A stretch of 12,890 nucleotides of DNA from CAYFMP01 sp964344215 (GCA_964344215.1 CAYFMP010000092.1:1-12890); one strand, 5' to 3'; shown: positions 1-8,322, counted from the first letter of the stretch. Translations and numbers: made by a program. The notes: generated from the sequence alone by a model not told the origin.

Positions 1-1174
1 GGTATTTGGCTTGCAGCTGTCGCCAGATGGTGCGCTCGTACTTCGAGTAGTAGTAGACGACGCAGGGCTGGTTGGCGCCGATATACCGCCAAGCCTCGTC
101 GAAGGCACGTTCCTCCTCCTCCGGGCTAACGGCGTCCGTAAAGAATGCGACATACCTTTCGCTCCAGTTGTCACCACCGCGACGCTCGACGAAGCCGTGC
201 AGGTAACAGAGGTCCCGCATCGGATCGACCTCGATATCAAAAAAGAGTTCGGTCTCGGAGTGGGGAAGGCTCACGGGCGCCGTCAGATAGGGGCTCGCGC
301 CCCTTGTCTTGGTGAGCTTGGCCCGCTCGTGGAACTTACGAAGCGTGTCGGGTCCGACCCCCCGGAAATCGCTCTTCTTCCCCGAAATGAAGCCATCGAC
401 GTTGGCGGCCGCGAGGTCGGACACCGTCGGAATGCGATCGACCATGACGTCCCGTTTGGCGCGGCCGAGTTCCGGTAGCAGCGTCAGGTCATCCGATTGC
501 TCAAGATCAGCGAGGCAGGCCGTGTACCAGTGGCAGAGCTTGCAGGCGCCGCAATAGGCGGGGTTTGTCCTCTCTGTCTGCGCCACAATGCGTTGGGCCT
601 TGGTCAGCGCCTCCTGATAGACCTCCCACATCGTCCAGGGGTTCCGCTTGCCCTGCGGCTCCTCAAGGTCGTAGGTGACCTCCTCCCCGTGGATGTCCCA
701 AACGAATGGACGCCTGGAGCTCGCCAGGCCTCGACGTTCAAGGATGTCGGTGTAAAGCGACAACTGGACGCCATAGTGTTTCTTGAGCTTGGCGTCGTCG
801 CCTTCGCCGAACTCTCCCGAGCCGGATTTGATATCCCCCGCCACATAGCCATCGCCTTCGTGCCGCAGCAGGTCGGGATCGCCCAGAAGGTCGTCCGCGG
901 TGATGCGGGCGCTATAAATCAGCGGCTCGCCGCGTTGCAAGGCTTCGAAGGTCTGCCGTTCCTTTTCGTCGCCGGCATAGCGCGACAGGTCGAGGATTGG
1001 CAGCGTCAGACCTTCAATTACGGCGTGCTCGTAGGCGGTACCCTTCTCCCAGAGTAGCTGTACGAAGGCGTTGATCTCGTCACGTTTCGCCGGATCACCG
1101 AACAGGTCCATGGACGGCCGGTGCGGGCACTGGACCAGATCGTAGAGCATTGCGGCGGTGACTGGAGTTGGCAT
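1..1174 (-). CDS. TM0106-family RecB/Cas4-like nuclease with RNase H-like domain (partial, C-terminus beyond window)
   Basis: This gene starts with ATG at 1174 and stays open to the window edge, giving 391 visible residues and no stop. The N-terminal part shows a Cas4/RecB-type PD-(D/E)XK nuclease: H50, a GDPD segment with D101, the catalytic GDIKSG at 113-118 (D114, K116), and Q137 and Y141 of the downstream QxxxY motif. Cysteines C16, C208, C211, C214 and C220 are placed like the Fe-S cluster ligands of Cas4. After a helical, hairpin-like stretch (about 246-285), a second domain begins at about 308 with FFDIE (D313, E315), the first motif of DEDD/RNase H-like 3'-5' exonucleases. This order matches the TM0106 family, in which longer members add an SF1 helicase; whether this one does cannot be seen. 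An AGGGA sits 3 bases before the start, a short spacing. It follows the thermonuclease gene by 27 bases, so it is probably the last visible cistron of the operon. Predicted cytoplasmic DNA processing; the substrate is unknown. Confidence 0.85.
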   Translation of the reverse strand, partial: MPTPVTAAMLYDLVQCPHRPSMDLFGDPAKRDEINAFVQLLWEKGTAYEHAVIEGLTLPILDLSRYAGDEKERQTFEALQRGEPLIYSARITADDLLGDPDLLRHEGDGYVAGDIKSGSGEFGEGDDAKLKKHYGVQLSLYTDILERRGLASSRRPFVWDIHGEEVTYDLEEPQGKRNPWTMWEVYQEALTKAQRIVAQTERTNPAYCGACKLCHWYTACLADLEQSDDLTLLPELGRAKRDVMVDRIPTVSDLAAANVDGFISGKKSDFRGVGPDTLRKFHERAKLTKTRGASPYLTAPVSLPHSETELFFDIEVDPMRDLCYLHGFVERRGGDNWSERYVAFFTDAVSPEEEERAFDEAWRYIGANQPCVVYYYSKYERTIWRQLQAKY

Positions 1175-1201
1175 AGTTCCCTAAATGAGCTGGTGTGATA
1201 G

Positions 1202-1690
1202 CTATTGAGTTTGATTCAAACGGTGTCCGCGCCGCCAGGCCCATGGCATCACAAATTCGCCTGACCATATGCCGACGCCCCGCTTGTAAGCGGTCTCTTC
1301 CGCGCCGACGTAATCCTCAGAGTATTTTCGATACGCAACGGCCCAGCCGGTCCTTACCATCCATTCGTTCACGTTCGTGCCGGCCTTGAAGCAGACCGCG
1401 ATAACGCGGCGGTAACGATCTCGCCCTCTCTCTTCGCAGTCGATCGGGCCCGCGCGAAGGAATTCTGCCAATGCTATCGCAGCTCGCTGACCGCAGCGCC
1501 ATGTATCTCCGGATGGTCGCTTGCACGTCTGAGAGCTCTCCGGAGCGTCAATGCCATAGAGGCGAATACGGGTGCCGTGGATTTCCAGAGTATCGCCGTC
1601 AATAACGCTGGCCCTGCCTGAGATCCCTGCCTGTGCTGTATCTGCTCCGACGAACGCCAGAACGAGTAATGCGAACAAGATTGCCCGCAT
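1202..1690 (-). CDS. Exported thermonuclease-family (SNase-like) nuclease
   Basis: A 162-residue staphylococcal-nuclease-fold protein, expected to cut DNA or RNA with Ca2+. The Ca2+ ligand and catalytic positions all look intact: D31 and D33 in VIDGDT, R43, D48 and E51 in RLYGIDAPES, and R95 in DRYRR, matching D19, D21, R35, D40, E43 and R87 of the Staphylococcus enzyme. The first 21 residues look like a signal peptide: R2, a hydrophobic run 4-15, then a TAQA cleavage site before G22. The mature part has four cysteines (C56, C66, C85, C100), which fits disulfides in the periplasm. The ATG at 1690 lies one base after the helicase stop and has a GGAGGG five bases upstream, inside the helicase gene, so translation is probably coupled. 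An exported nuclease is unusual in a defence operon. It could instead be a general periplasmic nuclease that was captured here. Confidence 0.88.
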   Translation of the reverse strand: MRAILFALLVLAFVGADTAQAGISGRASVIDGDTLEIHGTRIRLYGIDAPESSQTCKRPSGDTWRCGQRAAIALAEFLRAGPIDCEERGRDRYRRVIAVCFKAGTNVNEWMVRTGWAVAYRKYSEDYVGAEETAYKRGVGIWSGEFVMPWAWRRGHRLNQTQ

Positions 1691-1691
1691 C

Positions 1692-4600
1692 TCATCCCTC
1701 CAACAATTCCTTCAATGATCTTGCCGAAGGCGGCTCAGCGCCCGAGGCCAAAACTTCCGGCGCCTGAAACAGCGCATTGCCCGGCGACCATAGCTCCAAA
1801 CTTTCGGCGTGTTCCTCAAAATACTCCGGATCGGTGGTTACCCGCAGGCGTTCGCGCATGCCGGGCGCCAGCAGACCGTATTCTCGATGCGCCATAGGCT
1901 GGATATCAGTTCCCGGCGGCATTAAGTCGGATGACCCGATGATCCTATCGAGATCGTCCATGGTGATTGAGGATGGCGCGCGCGGGGGCATGGCAAGGTC
2001 TTCTTCCGTGACTGCATCAATGTCGAAACCTCGCCCTTCGGCTTCCCGAGCTTGTTGCTCGATTGCGTCCACGACATTGGCGCGCTCCCGGGCATCCCGG
2101 TCTTCTCCGGATAGGACAGATTGCGAAATCGTTCGGGGCAAGCTTGCCAGGATCGGCTGCAATCGGCCGACAACCGATTCGAACAAACCGATCCGACTTC
2201 TGAGTGCCCGGTAAACATCGGTCTCGACCGTGCCCTCATAATGCAGGTTAACGATCCGAATGATCTCGTGTTGCTGACCGAGGCGATCGATGCGGCCGAT
2301 ACGCTGCTCCACACGCATCGGGTTCCATGGCATGTCGTAATTGATCAGGGCGCCGCAGAACTGGAAATTCAAACCCTCGGCTGCGGCGTCAGTGCATAGC
2401 AAGACATCCGCCTCGCCATCGCGAAATCGCCGCTTAGCGTCGTCACGGCCGATCTGGCGCCAGGTGCCGTCAGCGGAGGGTATTTCTCCTCCTCGTCCGG
2501 AAAAACACATTAACCTCAGATCGGCGTCCCTCAGGAGTTCCCCACGCAGGAAATCCATGGTGTCGGTGTACTGGGTAAAAACCATTGCCTGGCCATAGCC
2601 ATCCTGGCGCAGCGTATCGAGGGTGTTCTTCAGGCTTTCGAGCTTGCTGTCGGGCGGCAACTTATCGATGCGATTGAGGAGGTGCTGGATGTCGGCCTCC
2701 TCCTCGGCGGCGAGGGCCTCGCGTTCAAGCGCCGCCACATCGTCGGCATCCAGGACTTCGTCCACCGCTTCGTCGTCCGGCGCGTCTTCGTCTAAGCCCA
2801 TCAATTGGGCCTGAGCGCCGGCGGCGATGGCGTCAAGATGGTTCTGAAGCGTATTGCGCAAGGCGCAAAAACTGCTGGCGAGCCGGCGGCGGTATATGGT
2901 CATGACAAATCCCACCGCCGTGCGCTCTTTGGCACTGGCCTGGTTGTAGGTGCTGGCAATGTAAGCCTCGACCGCGTCGTAAAGTGCCCGCTCTTCCGAT
3001 GTCATTTCCAGGAAGCGGTCTTCGACACGGCGGTCGGCTATCGGTGTGGTCAACATTCCCGCCTTGAAATACCGTCGTAGCAGTTCGCGAGTGTGCCGTG
3101 AGACCAGCCGGCGGATCGGCGTGTGCGCCCGCATGATGTTGACTGCGGCTCGGCGCTCCGTCGTCTCCAGCTGGCGGCGCGGGATGCTGGCGCCGTCGCG
3201 CAGTGCGCGGAGGACCTTATTTGCTTTCAGGCGTGACAGGCTGGCTAGACGTTGTGCGTCTTCCGTTTTGACCTCGCCATAGCTGAGTTCGACCGATTGA
3301 AACAGTCGGGCCATACGGTCCAATGCATCCGATGACGGGTTCGGCTGTTCTATATCGTCGAAGAAGTTGAGAAACGCCTTGGCAGTCCACTCGGTCGGCA
3401 GGCCGAGCAGGTGCAACAGGTCCCAGACCTCGATGGGATGGACTTGCATCGGTGTCGCCGTCAGCAACACCAGCCCCTGCGTGTGGTCCTTCAGGCCCTG
3501 CATCAGCCGTAGCAGGGCGTTAGGGCCACCTTCCTGTTGGGTTCCCGCCGCGCGCCGTCGGGCATGGTGGGCTTCGTCGAGCACCACTAGATCCCAGGGC
3601 TCAGATTCCTCTAGAAGTGCCGCCGCACGGTCGCGCCGGCGCATGAGGTGACTCGACGCGATAACCACGGGTTCATGGTGCCATTGATGCCTATCGACAA
3701 CGCGCTCGTTCTCTCCACGCCATGCCGGCGAAGGATACCAAACCAGCCTCCGGCCGTCGTAGATTGGCCAATTGAGGTTAAACTTCTCGCGTAGTTCTAT
3801 CTGCCACTGTTTGAGAACAGCCTTGGGCGCCAAGATCAGTACCCGCTTGACGCGTCCAGCGAGCCAGGCTTGGCGTAGCAACATGCCGGCCTGAATGGTT
3901 TTGCCAAGACCTACCTCATCGGCGATTAAGAGCTTAGGGGGCCAATCTCGGTAGAGGCGTTCGAAAGCCCTCACTTGGTGTGGCCAGGGTGTGACCGCCG
4001 AGGTCGCTTCACCCACGCGCTCGCCCCCATCTGGCAATGAAGGTGCATGCTGGATGAAAGACCAGACACGGCTCCTGAAATCGCCTTGTTCGGGCGCCGT
4101 TGGTTTCTCGGGTTCCTTCGCCTGGGGCTCCGACTTCTTTGGGGAAGGCTTCGCAGGTTTCTCCTCAGCCTCCTTGAGACGGGCGGGCACATCGCTCGCC
4201 GGCATGAAACGCATCAGGTCCTGACGGGCGGCATCGGGCACGTCGAGCACAATCACGCGGTGCGCCTTGTTGGCCCAGATCCGCGCGAAGTTAGCCTCCT
4301 CATCCGCTACTCGCTTGGGTTCAGGACCCCAGCTTGTATAAACATTGATGCTCTCCCAGTTATGTTGCCAGCCGGCTGCCGTTTCATTGAGGCTGCCGTT
4401 CCAGGCGATCTTGTCGCCGCCCCGGTCCTCGATGATGCCGGCCTTCTCGTGGAAGATACCGTCCGCTGGAATCGGCTTCTTGCTGGCATTGCAGGGAACG
4501 GCCACCTTCACATCCAGATAGCCCTGAGCGATCATCCAGGCCAACAGTTCCAGGGCATCGGAAGATGCGGGATCAGGTGGTGCTAGTGGCAGGCTCGCCA

Positions 4601-4874
4601 GATGACGTTCGACGAGATCGCGCAGCTGTTCGCCTTTTTCGATAGCATCGATCTCGGGTTGTTCCAGAGTGCAACCCACGACCAGCCGCATGCGCCCTCC
4701 GTTACGGACCAACCCTTCGATACCGCGTGCCGCCAGCGTCAGGGCGCGGGCATTGAAGTAACCGGTTAGCCTGTCGTAGCGCTCGGCATCCTCAAGCGCG
4801 GGCACATAGAACAGCTTGACGAGATCGCCGTCGTCAGGGGTGTATTTGAGCCTCCATGTGCGGTCGCTGAGCAT
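1692..4874 (-). CDS. PLD-like domain / SNF2-type DEAH helicase fusion
   Basis: About 1060 residues from the ATG at 4874, two bases after the methylase stop. A TTG at 4880 would add two residues; positions below count from the TTG. The N-terminal 1-220 is a phospholipase-D-like nuclease domain with one motif: H144, K146, then N161-G-S-L-N165-E. A Lys/Pro/Glu-rich linker (about 236-266) leads to a SNF2-like helicase: Walker A GLGKT at 324-328, DEAH at 435-438, TAT at 474-476. The second lobe has VFTQYTDT (about 767-774), TDAAAEGLN (830-838) and motif VI QRIGRIDRLGQ (859-869). A strongly acidic stretch (697-730) sits between the lobes. Such PLD-helicase proteins accompany DUF1156 methylases and DUF499 ATPases in defence islands. 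The protein probably translocates on invading DNA, and the PLD domain may be the cutting subunit; both roles are inference. A single HKD motif implies that the active site forms in a dimer. Confidence 0.9.
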   Translation of the reverse strand: MLSDRTWRLKYTPDDGDLVKLFYVPALEDAERYDRLTGYFNARALTLAARGIEGLVRNGGRMRLVVGCTLEQPEIDAIEKGEQLRDLVERHLASLPLAPPDPASSDALELLAWMIAQGYLDVKVAVPCNASKKPIPADGIFHEKAGIIEDRGGDKIAWNGSLNETAAGWQHNWESINVYTSWGPEPKRVADEEANFARIWANKAHRVIVLDVPDAARQDLMRFMPASDVPARLKEAEEKPAKPSPKKSEPQAKEPEKPTAPEQGDFRSRVWSFIQHAPSLPDGGERVGEATSAVTPWPHQVRAFERLYRDWPPKLLIADEVGLGKTIQAGMLLRQAWLAGRVKRVLILAPKAVLKQWQIELREKFNLNWPIYDGRRLVWYPSPAWRGENERVVDRHQWHHEPVVIASSHLMRRRDRAAALLEESEPWDLVVLDEAHHARRRAAGTQQEGGPNALLRLMQGLKDHTQGLVLLTATPMQVHPIEVWDLLHLLGLPTEWTAKAFLNFFDDIEQPNPSSDALDRMARLFQSVELSYGEVKTEDAQRLASLSRLKANKVLRALRDGASIPRRQLETTERRAAVNIMRAHTPIRRLVSRHTRELLRRYFKAGMLTTPIADRRVEDRFLEMTSEERALYDAVEAYIASTYNQASAKERTAVGFVMTIYRRRLASSFCALRNTLQNHLDAIAAGAQAQLMGLDEDAPDDEAVDEVLDADDVAALEREALAAEEEADIQHLLNRIDKLPPDSKLESLKNTLDTLRQDGYGQAMVFTQYTDTMDFLRGELLRDADLRLMCFSGRGGEIPSADGTWRQIGRDDAKRRFRDGEADVLLCTDAAAEGLNFQFCGALINYDMPWNPMRVEQRIGRIDRLGQQHEIIRIVNLHYEGTVETDVYRALRSRIGLFESVVGRLQPILASLPRTISQSVLSGEDRDARERANVVDAIEQQAREAEGRGFDIDAVTEEDLAMPPRAPSSITMDDLDRIIGSSDLMPPGTDIQPMAHREYGLLAPGMRERLRVTTDPEYFEEHAESLELWSPGNALFQAPEVLASGAEPPSARSLKELLEG
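1696..1701 (-). promoter_or_regulatory. Ribosome binding site for the thermonuclease gene, inside the helicase gene
   Basis: GGAGGG on the minus strand lies five bases before the ATG at 1690 and inside the last codons of the helicase gene. It supports this start over the out-of-frame ATG at 1695 and makes the thermonuclease a true operon member. Confidence 0.55.
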
Positions 4875-4876
4875 GG

Positions 4877-7825
4877 TCAAACATCATCTTCTTGCCAAAG
4901 CTTCAGCTGCTCCGGCTCGTCGATCTCGTCGCTGTAGGCAAGGCGGGAGAGATTGTAGAGCGCCTCGAAGTCGCTTCCCGATGCTGCAGCGTCTCCCTCC
5001 AGATCAATGCCGGTAAACGCCTTGGAAACCGGCAGGACCTCAAGCACTGCCTCGAGGGCCGCGAAGAAGCGCGGATCCTGATCCACCAGCGCAGTGGTGA
5101 GCATTTCCTGGGCGGCAGATAGGGAACGAACCCGTCCCATGTTGGCGGCATGATGAATAGCGTCGATCATGCCCCGTGAGCCATCGACCGGTCCGAGGGT
5201 TCCCTTGGCGGCGCGGCGCGCGCTGTCCCACAGGTGGATGTCGCTGCCTTTCTTTTCCGCGAGCCGGCCGACGATGTCGCTCTCAAGATCGACACCAACG
5301 GCGCGGGCGAGCCTTAGTGCTTCGTCGTAGGAAAACGTCGGCGCCTTGAAGGCATCCCAGGCGAGAACGAGAAACGCCGTTGTTGGATCTAGGTCGGCAT
5401 TGGCCTTAAGGTGGGTCAGTTGCTCCAGGCGCCAACGTTTGACCTCGCGTCGGGCGGCATCGAGCGCGTCTTCCGGAGTGGCGGCGTAGGGGTCCCATTC
5501 CTCCTCGAACAATACCTGTTGGCGTCGACGGCGGCGTTCCTCGGGGATCTCGCGCGGGGTGCCGCGTTTGAGAGGCCAATGGCGCGAGAATTCTTCGAGT
5601 GCTGGACCGAAAGAGGCGAGGTAAAGGTCAACGCCTGAAATGCCCGCGTTCTGGAACTCCTCGACCCGAGCCCGTACCGCTTTCGCGACCAGCGGTTCCA
5701 CATCTTCCCAATAAAGGTCAGTCTCCGCCTGCATGTCGCCGACACGCGGGCGGCAAACAAGGAAGATGGTGCTGTTGGCAGCGGCCTTGTCCTTGATGTG
5801 CAAGCTACCCTCGGCTTCCGTATTAATCGGCCAGGAGGCCGTGATGGCGAAGCCGGCTTCGATCAGTCCCTTGGTCAGCGCGTCCCAGGCACCTGTCGCT
5901 TTATGCGTGAACATCAGGGTCATGACCCCTTTGGGTTTAAGGGTTCTGCGGCACTCGGCAAAGATGGACGCCATGCGCTCTTGGTAATCCCGTCCAGCCA
6001 ACGCCTTAGCGCCTTTCTGTCCTTGGAACTTGGCCGGGTTGGCGACAGCCTCGTTGTCCTTGTCGGTCAATTGTCGGCGGAACAGTTCAGGGACGACGTG
6101 ACCGGCTGTACGCTTGAGCCAAACGTAGAAGAAGTCCGAAAGCTCTGCATACATGACGTTGTCGTAATATGGGGGGTCCATGACGACAACATCGACAGAT
6201 TCGTCCTCGATGTGATCGAGACTGTCACCAGGCTTGCAGGTGACCGTCACAGGCGGGGGGGTATAATTTCCTTGATCCGCGTGGGCAAACAATCCGCCCC
6301 CGTTTTCGCCGGCATCGGGACGGACGAGGGCGATGAGTTCGCCGATGCATTTCTCGGTTTGCTTGAAGGCCCATTCGAATCCACCGCCGACCTGCATTAG
6401 TGGCATTTCAACGAAGGACCATTTGAACGAAAAGTCGTGTTGCGAGAATGTATTCGTAATTACTTCGCGTTTGGAATGCCACACGGACATCCTTGAGTTG
6501 TAATCTCGTAACTTGTCTAGAGAAAGGGCAAGATAAAGGTATGCCGCTTGCCGTACCTCGTCGAACCTACCTTCTGCGCGATCTGCATCGAGCATTTCGC
6601 GGAAAACCTCGACGCTGACCGCATGACAAAGAAGCTGCCGGGGGGAAAACAAATCGCGCCACAAGGGCATGCCGTATTGGATCGGGCGATCATCGTTGCT
6701 GAGTTCAGGAAACTTCTCGGTCGGGACGATGTCGAAGGCTTCCCATTCGGGCATTTTCTCAGCGAGATAGGCCTTGATCTCGCTGCTGTTGTCGTCCTCG
6801 GGGCGCGGCGCGCGGTAGCCTCGAACCCATTTGTCTTTGCCCCGCTTGCCAGACTTTAGGATTTTGGCGACGCGCTCCTTATAAACGATCGCGAACAGCT
6901 GCTCGCCCATCTTTCCGGCCTGGGCCTGGGATTTGATTTCGTCGCCATCGATGACCCGGGCGCAATCGGAATAAGGACAGGTTCCGTCGCCGCGCGACAC
7001 GGTTCCTTCCGATTGTTCCCGGGCGGATTTGACAATCTCGAATGAACAGACGCGGCCTTCCGACCCGGGGCCGCTCCCAAGGTGCGGCTTGAGCCGCACG
7101 CCTGTCCCACTGGGCGCCAGACGCCAGTTCGGCGACAGCGGCACAAGGCCGTCGCAATAGGGGCAGGTAATGGTGCGGGCCCAAAGGAAACCGTGGATTT
7201 GCGTGTCCGCATTTTCAGTTGGATATAAGTGCGGTATTTTGTCGTTTACAGATTTCAGAAAATATTTAGAAAGAGATGCAAAGTCTTCCTGAAGCATTGC
7301 CCCAAATTGAATTGGCGGCCCTATAGTTTGTCTAGTTATCAGGGATGCAATTGGATTAAGGTCGTTGGCATAGGACTTCAATTGGAGGCGACTAGCTTCG
7401 AAAGGTATGCTACCGCCACCAGCTGTAGGGTCCAAGACGATGGCCAAATCGACACCAACCTCACGTAGTTTGTCACGAACCCAGGTGGTTTCTTCTGCAC
7501 TAGGTTGGTACGTGAAGGCGCGCTTATACCCGTATGGATTTGGCCCAAGGTTCTGACCGGTTCTTTTCGCAGAATCTATTTTGCGCCGAGTGGCAACTGG
7601 GTCACCGTGAATCCCGATCACATGCAGAAACTGCTTCCGGTCCGCATCGGCCGGGAGCAAAGAGGCGAGGATCGCCGCCCGAGATGCCACCAACGGCCGC
7701 CGTGCCCACCACACGTGTAAATAATAGATTGGCGGCAGGGCGGTCATTGACCGTCGCTCTCGGACGCTCTCTTCACCGAGGGCGGCAATGGGCAACCAGC
7801 GTTCGATCAGGCGGGTGTCGGTCAT
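4877..7825 (-). CDS. DUF1156-type Zn-ribbon DNA methyltransferase (putative N6-adenine/N4-cytosine)
   Basis: About 982 residues from the ATG at 7825. This start is chosen because GGAG lies five bases upstream, it avoids overlap with the 159-residue gene, and the following segment (RLIERWLP, then SVRERR) is the usual N-terminus of DUF1156 methylases. SAM-binding motif I is DPTAGGG at 132-138 and the catalytic motif IV is DPPY at 550-553. Motif I before motif IV with a large insert between them resembles the alpha-type order of amino-methyltransferases. The insert carries cysteine pairs CPYC (221-224) and CPYSDC (283-288), a probable zinc ribbon, as in COG1743. The C-terminal 290 residues are helix-rich without a recognised motif. 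It lies 17 bases after the 159-residue gene and 2 before the helicase. Expected role: marking host DNA as self with S-adenosylmethionine. The target sequence cannot be read from the protein. Two stretches (7221-7320, 6441-6540) have clearly lower GC than the rest. Confidence 0.92.
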   Translation of the reverse strand: MTDTRLIERWLPIAALGEESVRERRSMTALPPIYYLHVWWARRPLVASRAAILASLLPADADRKQFLHVIGIHGDPVATRRKIDSAKRTGQNLGPNPYGYKRAFTYQPSAEETTWVRDKLREVGVDLAIVLDPTAGGGSIPFEASRLQLKSYANDLNPIASLITRQTIGPPIQFGAMLQEDFASLSKYFLKSVNDKIPHLYPTENADTQIHGFLWARTITCPYCDGLVPLSPNWRLAPSGTGVRLKPHLGSGPGSEGRVCSFEIVKSAREQSEGTVSRGDGTCPYSDCARVIDGDEIKSQAQAGKMGEQLFAIVYKERVAKILKSGKRGKDKWVRGYRAPRPEDDNSSEIKAYLAEKMPEWEAFDIVPTEKFPELSNDDRPIQYGMPLWRDLFSPRQLLCHAVSVEVFREMLDADRAEGRFDEVRQAAYLYLALSLDKLRDYNSRMSVWHSKREVITNTFSQHDFSFKWSFVEMPLMQVGGGFEWAFKQTEKCIGELIALVRPDAGENGGGLFAHADQGNYTPPPVTVTCKPGDSLDHIEDESVDVVVMDPPYYDNVMYAELSDFFYVWLKRTAGHVVPELFRRQLTDKDNEAVANPAKFQGQKGAKALAGRDYQERMASIFAECRRTLKPKGVMTLMFTHKATGAWDALTKGLIEAGFAITASWPINTEAEGSLHIKDKAAANSTIFLVCRPRVGDMQAETDLYWEDVEPLVAKAVRARVEEFQNAGISGVDLYLASFGPALEEFSRHWPLKRGTPREIPEERRRRRQQVLFEEEWDPYAATPEDALDAARREVKRWRLEQLTHLKANADLDPTTAFLVLAWDAFKAPTFSYDEALRLARAVGVDLESDIVGRLAEKKGSDIHLWDSARRAAKGTLGPVDGSRGMIDAIHHAANMGRVRSLSAAQEMLTTALVDQDPRFFAALEAVLEVLPVSKAFTGIDLEGDAAASGSDFEALYNLSRLAYSDEIDEPEQLKLWQEDDV

Positions 7826-7842
7826 CGTCGCTCCGTATTCCT

Positions 7843-8322
7843 TCAACGTTTGGGGTCGGTCAGGAGAAAACGGAGCGCCATCAGGACGCGTCGCGGGTTC
7901 TTCCGGTGGATGGCCATTCCGAGCCAATATGCGGCTTCCTCACGCCCCATGGCCTCGATGCCTTCTGCCACCGCCCGCATATTGTCGCGGTTTCGCATGG
8001 GAGCCAGGCTGCGGAACAGCAGCCCCAACATCAGCGCCAAGTCCTCGGTCAGATTGTAGCCGCGTTTCTTGTTGTCCGTACCAGCGCCCAGCTTGATTCC
8101 GGCCTGCGACAACCGTTTCAGCACGCGATGCTCAACAAGATCGAGATTGCGTCCCCGCAACCCGGCAATGCGAAGCGCGGAGGTCACTTGCGGCGTCGCC
8201 GATGCCGGCATTTGCCAGATTTCGTACTCGGCATCGCCCGGCCCGTGATTGCGCACGCGCAGTTCGTACTGAGGCGCCGAGTCCGGTGTCGTGACCAGGG
8301 AAATCCGTTCTAACCGCGCCAT
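7843..8322 (-). CDS. Conserved-looking 159-residue protein of unknown function, embedded between ATPase and methylase
   Basis: I do not recognise this protein with certainty. It may belong to one of the small DUF families that travel with DUF499 and DUF1156 genes (DUF7680 is my best guess; DUF3780 looks less likely). The first 45 residues look beta-rich, with an ELRVRNHGPGDAEYEIW stretch. From about 50 on it is helical and basic, including GRNLDLVEH (57-65) and RKNPRRVLMALRFLL near the end. There is no signal peptide, no membrane segment, and no nuclease or nucleotide-binding motif. Its ATG follows directly on the TAG stop of the ATPase gene with no gap, and a strong GGAGGTG lies nine bases upstream inside that gene. 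Translation is therefore almost certainly coupled, and stoichiometric expression with the ATPase suggests a structural or adaptor subunit. The basic C-terminus could contact DNA; this is inference. Confidence 0.85.
   Translation of the reverse strand: MARLERISLVTTPDSAPQYELRVRNHGPGDAEYEIWQMPASATPQVTSALRIAGLRGRNLDLVEHRVLKRLSQAGIKLGAGTDNKKRGYNLTEDLALMLGLLFRSLAPMRNRDNMRAVAEGIEAMGREEAAYWLGMAIHRKNPRRVLMALRFLLTDPKR

Noticed and set aside
497..1057. Plus-strand open frame of about 186 codons
   Set aside because: It is antisense to the TM0106-type nuclease, whose Cas4-like motifs are clear on the minus strand; no motif is seen in the plus frame.
1..1174. A Cas4 gene implying a CRISPR-Cas locus
   Set aside because: No repeat array or other cas gene is present, and the DIE motif of an RNase H-like domain after the Cas4-like part points to the TM0106 family.
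1474..1695. Minus-strand frame starting at the ATG at 1695
   Set aside because: It is out of frame with the thermonuclease, has no motif, and the signal peptide plus SNase residues belong to the frame starting at 1690.
4047..4586. Plus-strand open frame of about 179 codons
   Set aside because: It is antisense to the PLD domain and linker of the helicase gene and shows no family features.
4875..4880. TTG start for the PLD-helicase
   Set aside because: The ATG at 4874 is two codons further in and is the more usual start; the difference is only two residues and cannot be settled from the sequence.
7826..7927. Upstream extension of the methylase by 34 residues
   Set aside because: It would overlap the 159-residue gene, reads as a Pro/Arg-rich out-of-frame translation of it, and lacks the good ribosome binding site that precedes 7825.
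7534..8313. Long plus-strand open frame of about 259 codons
   Set aside because: It lies opposite the 159-residue gene and the start of the methylase, has no recognisable domain, and its composition is that of an antisense shadow in GC-rich DNA.
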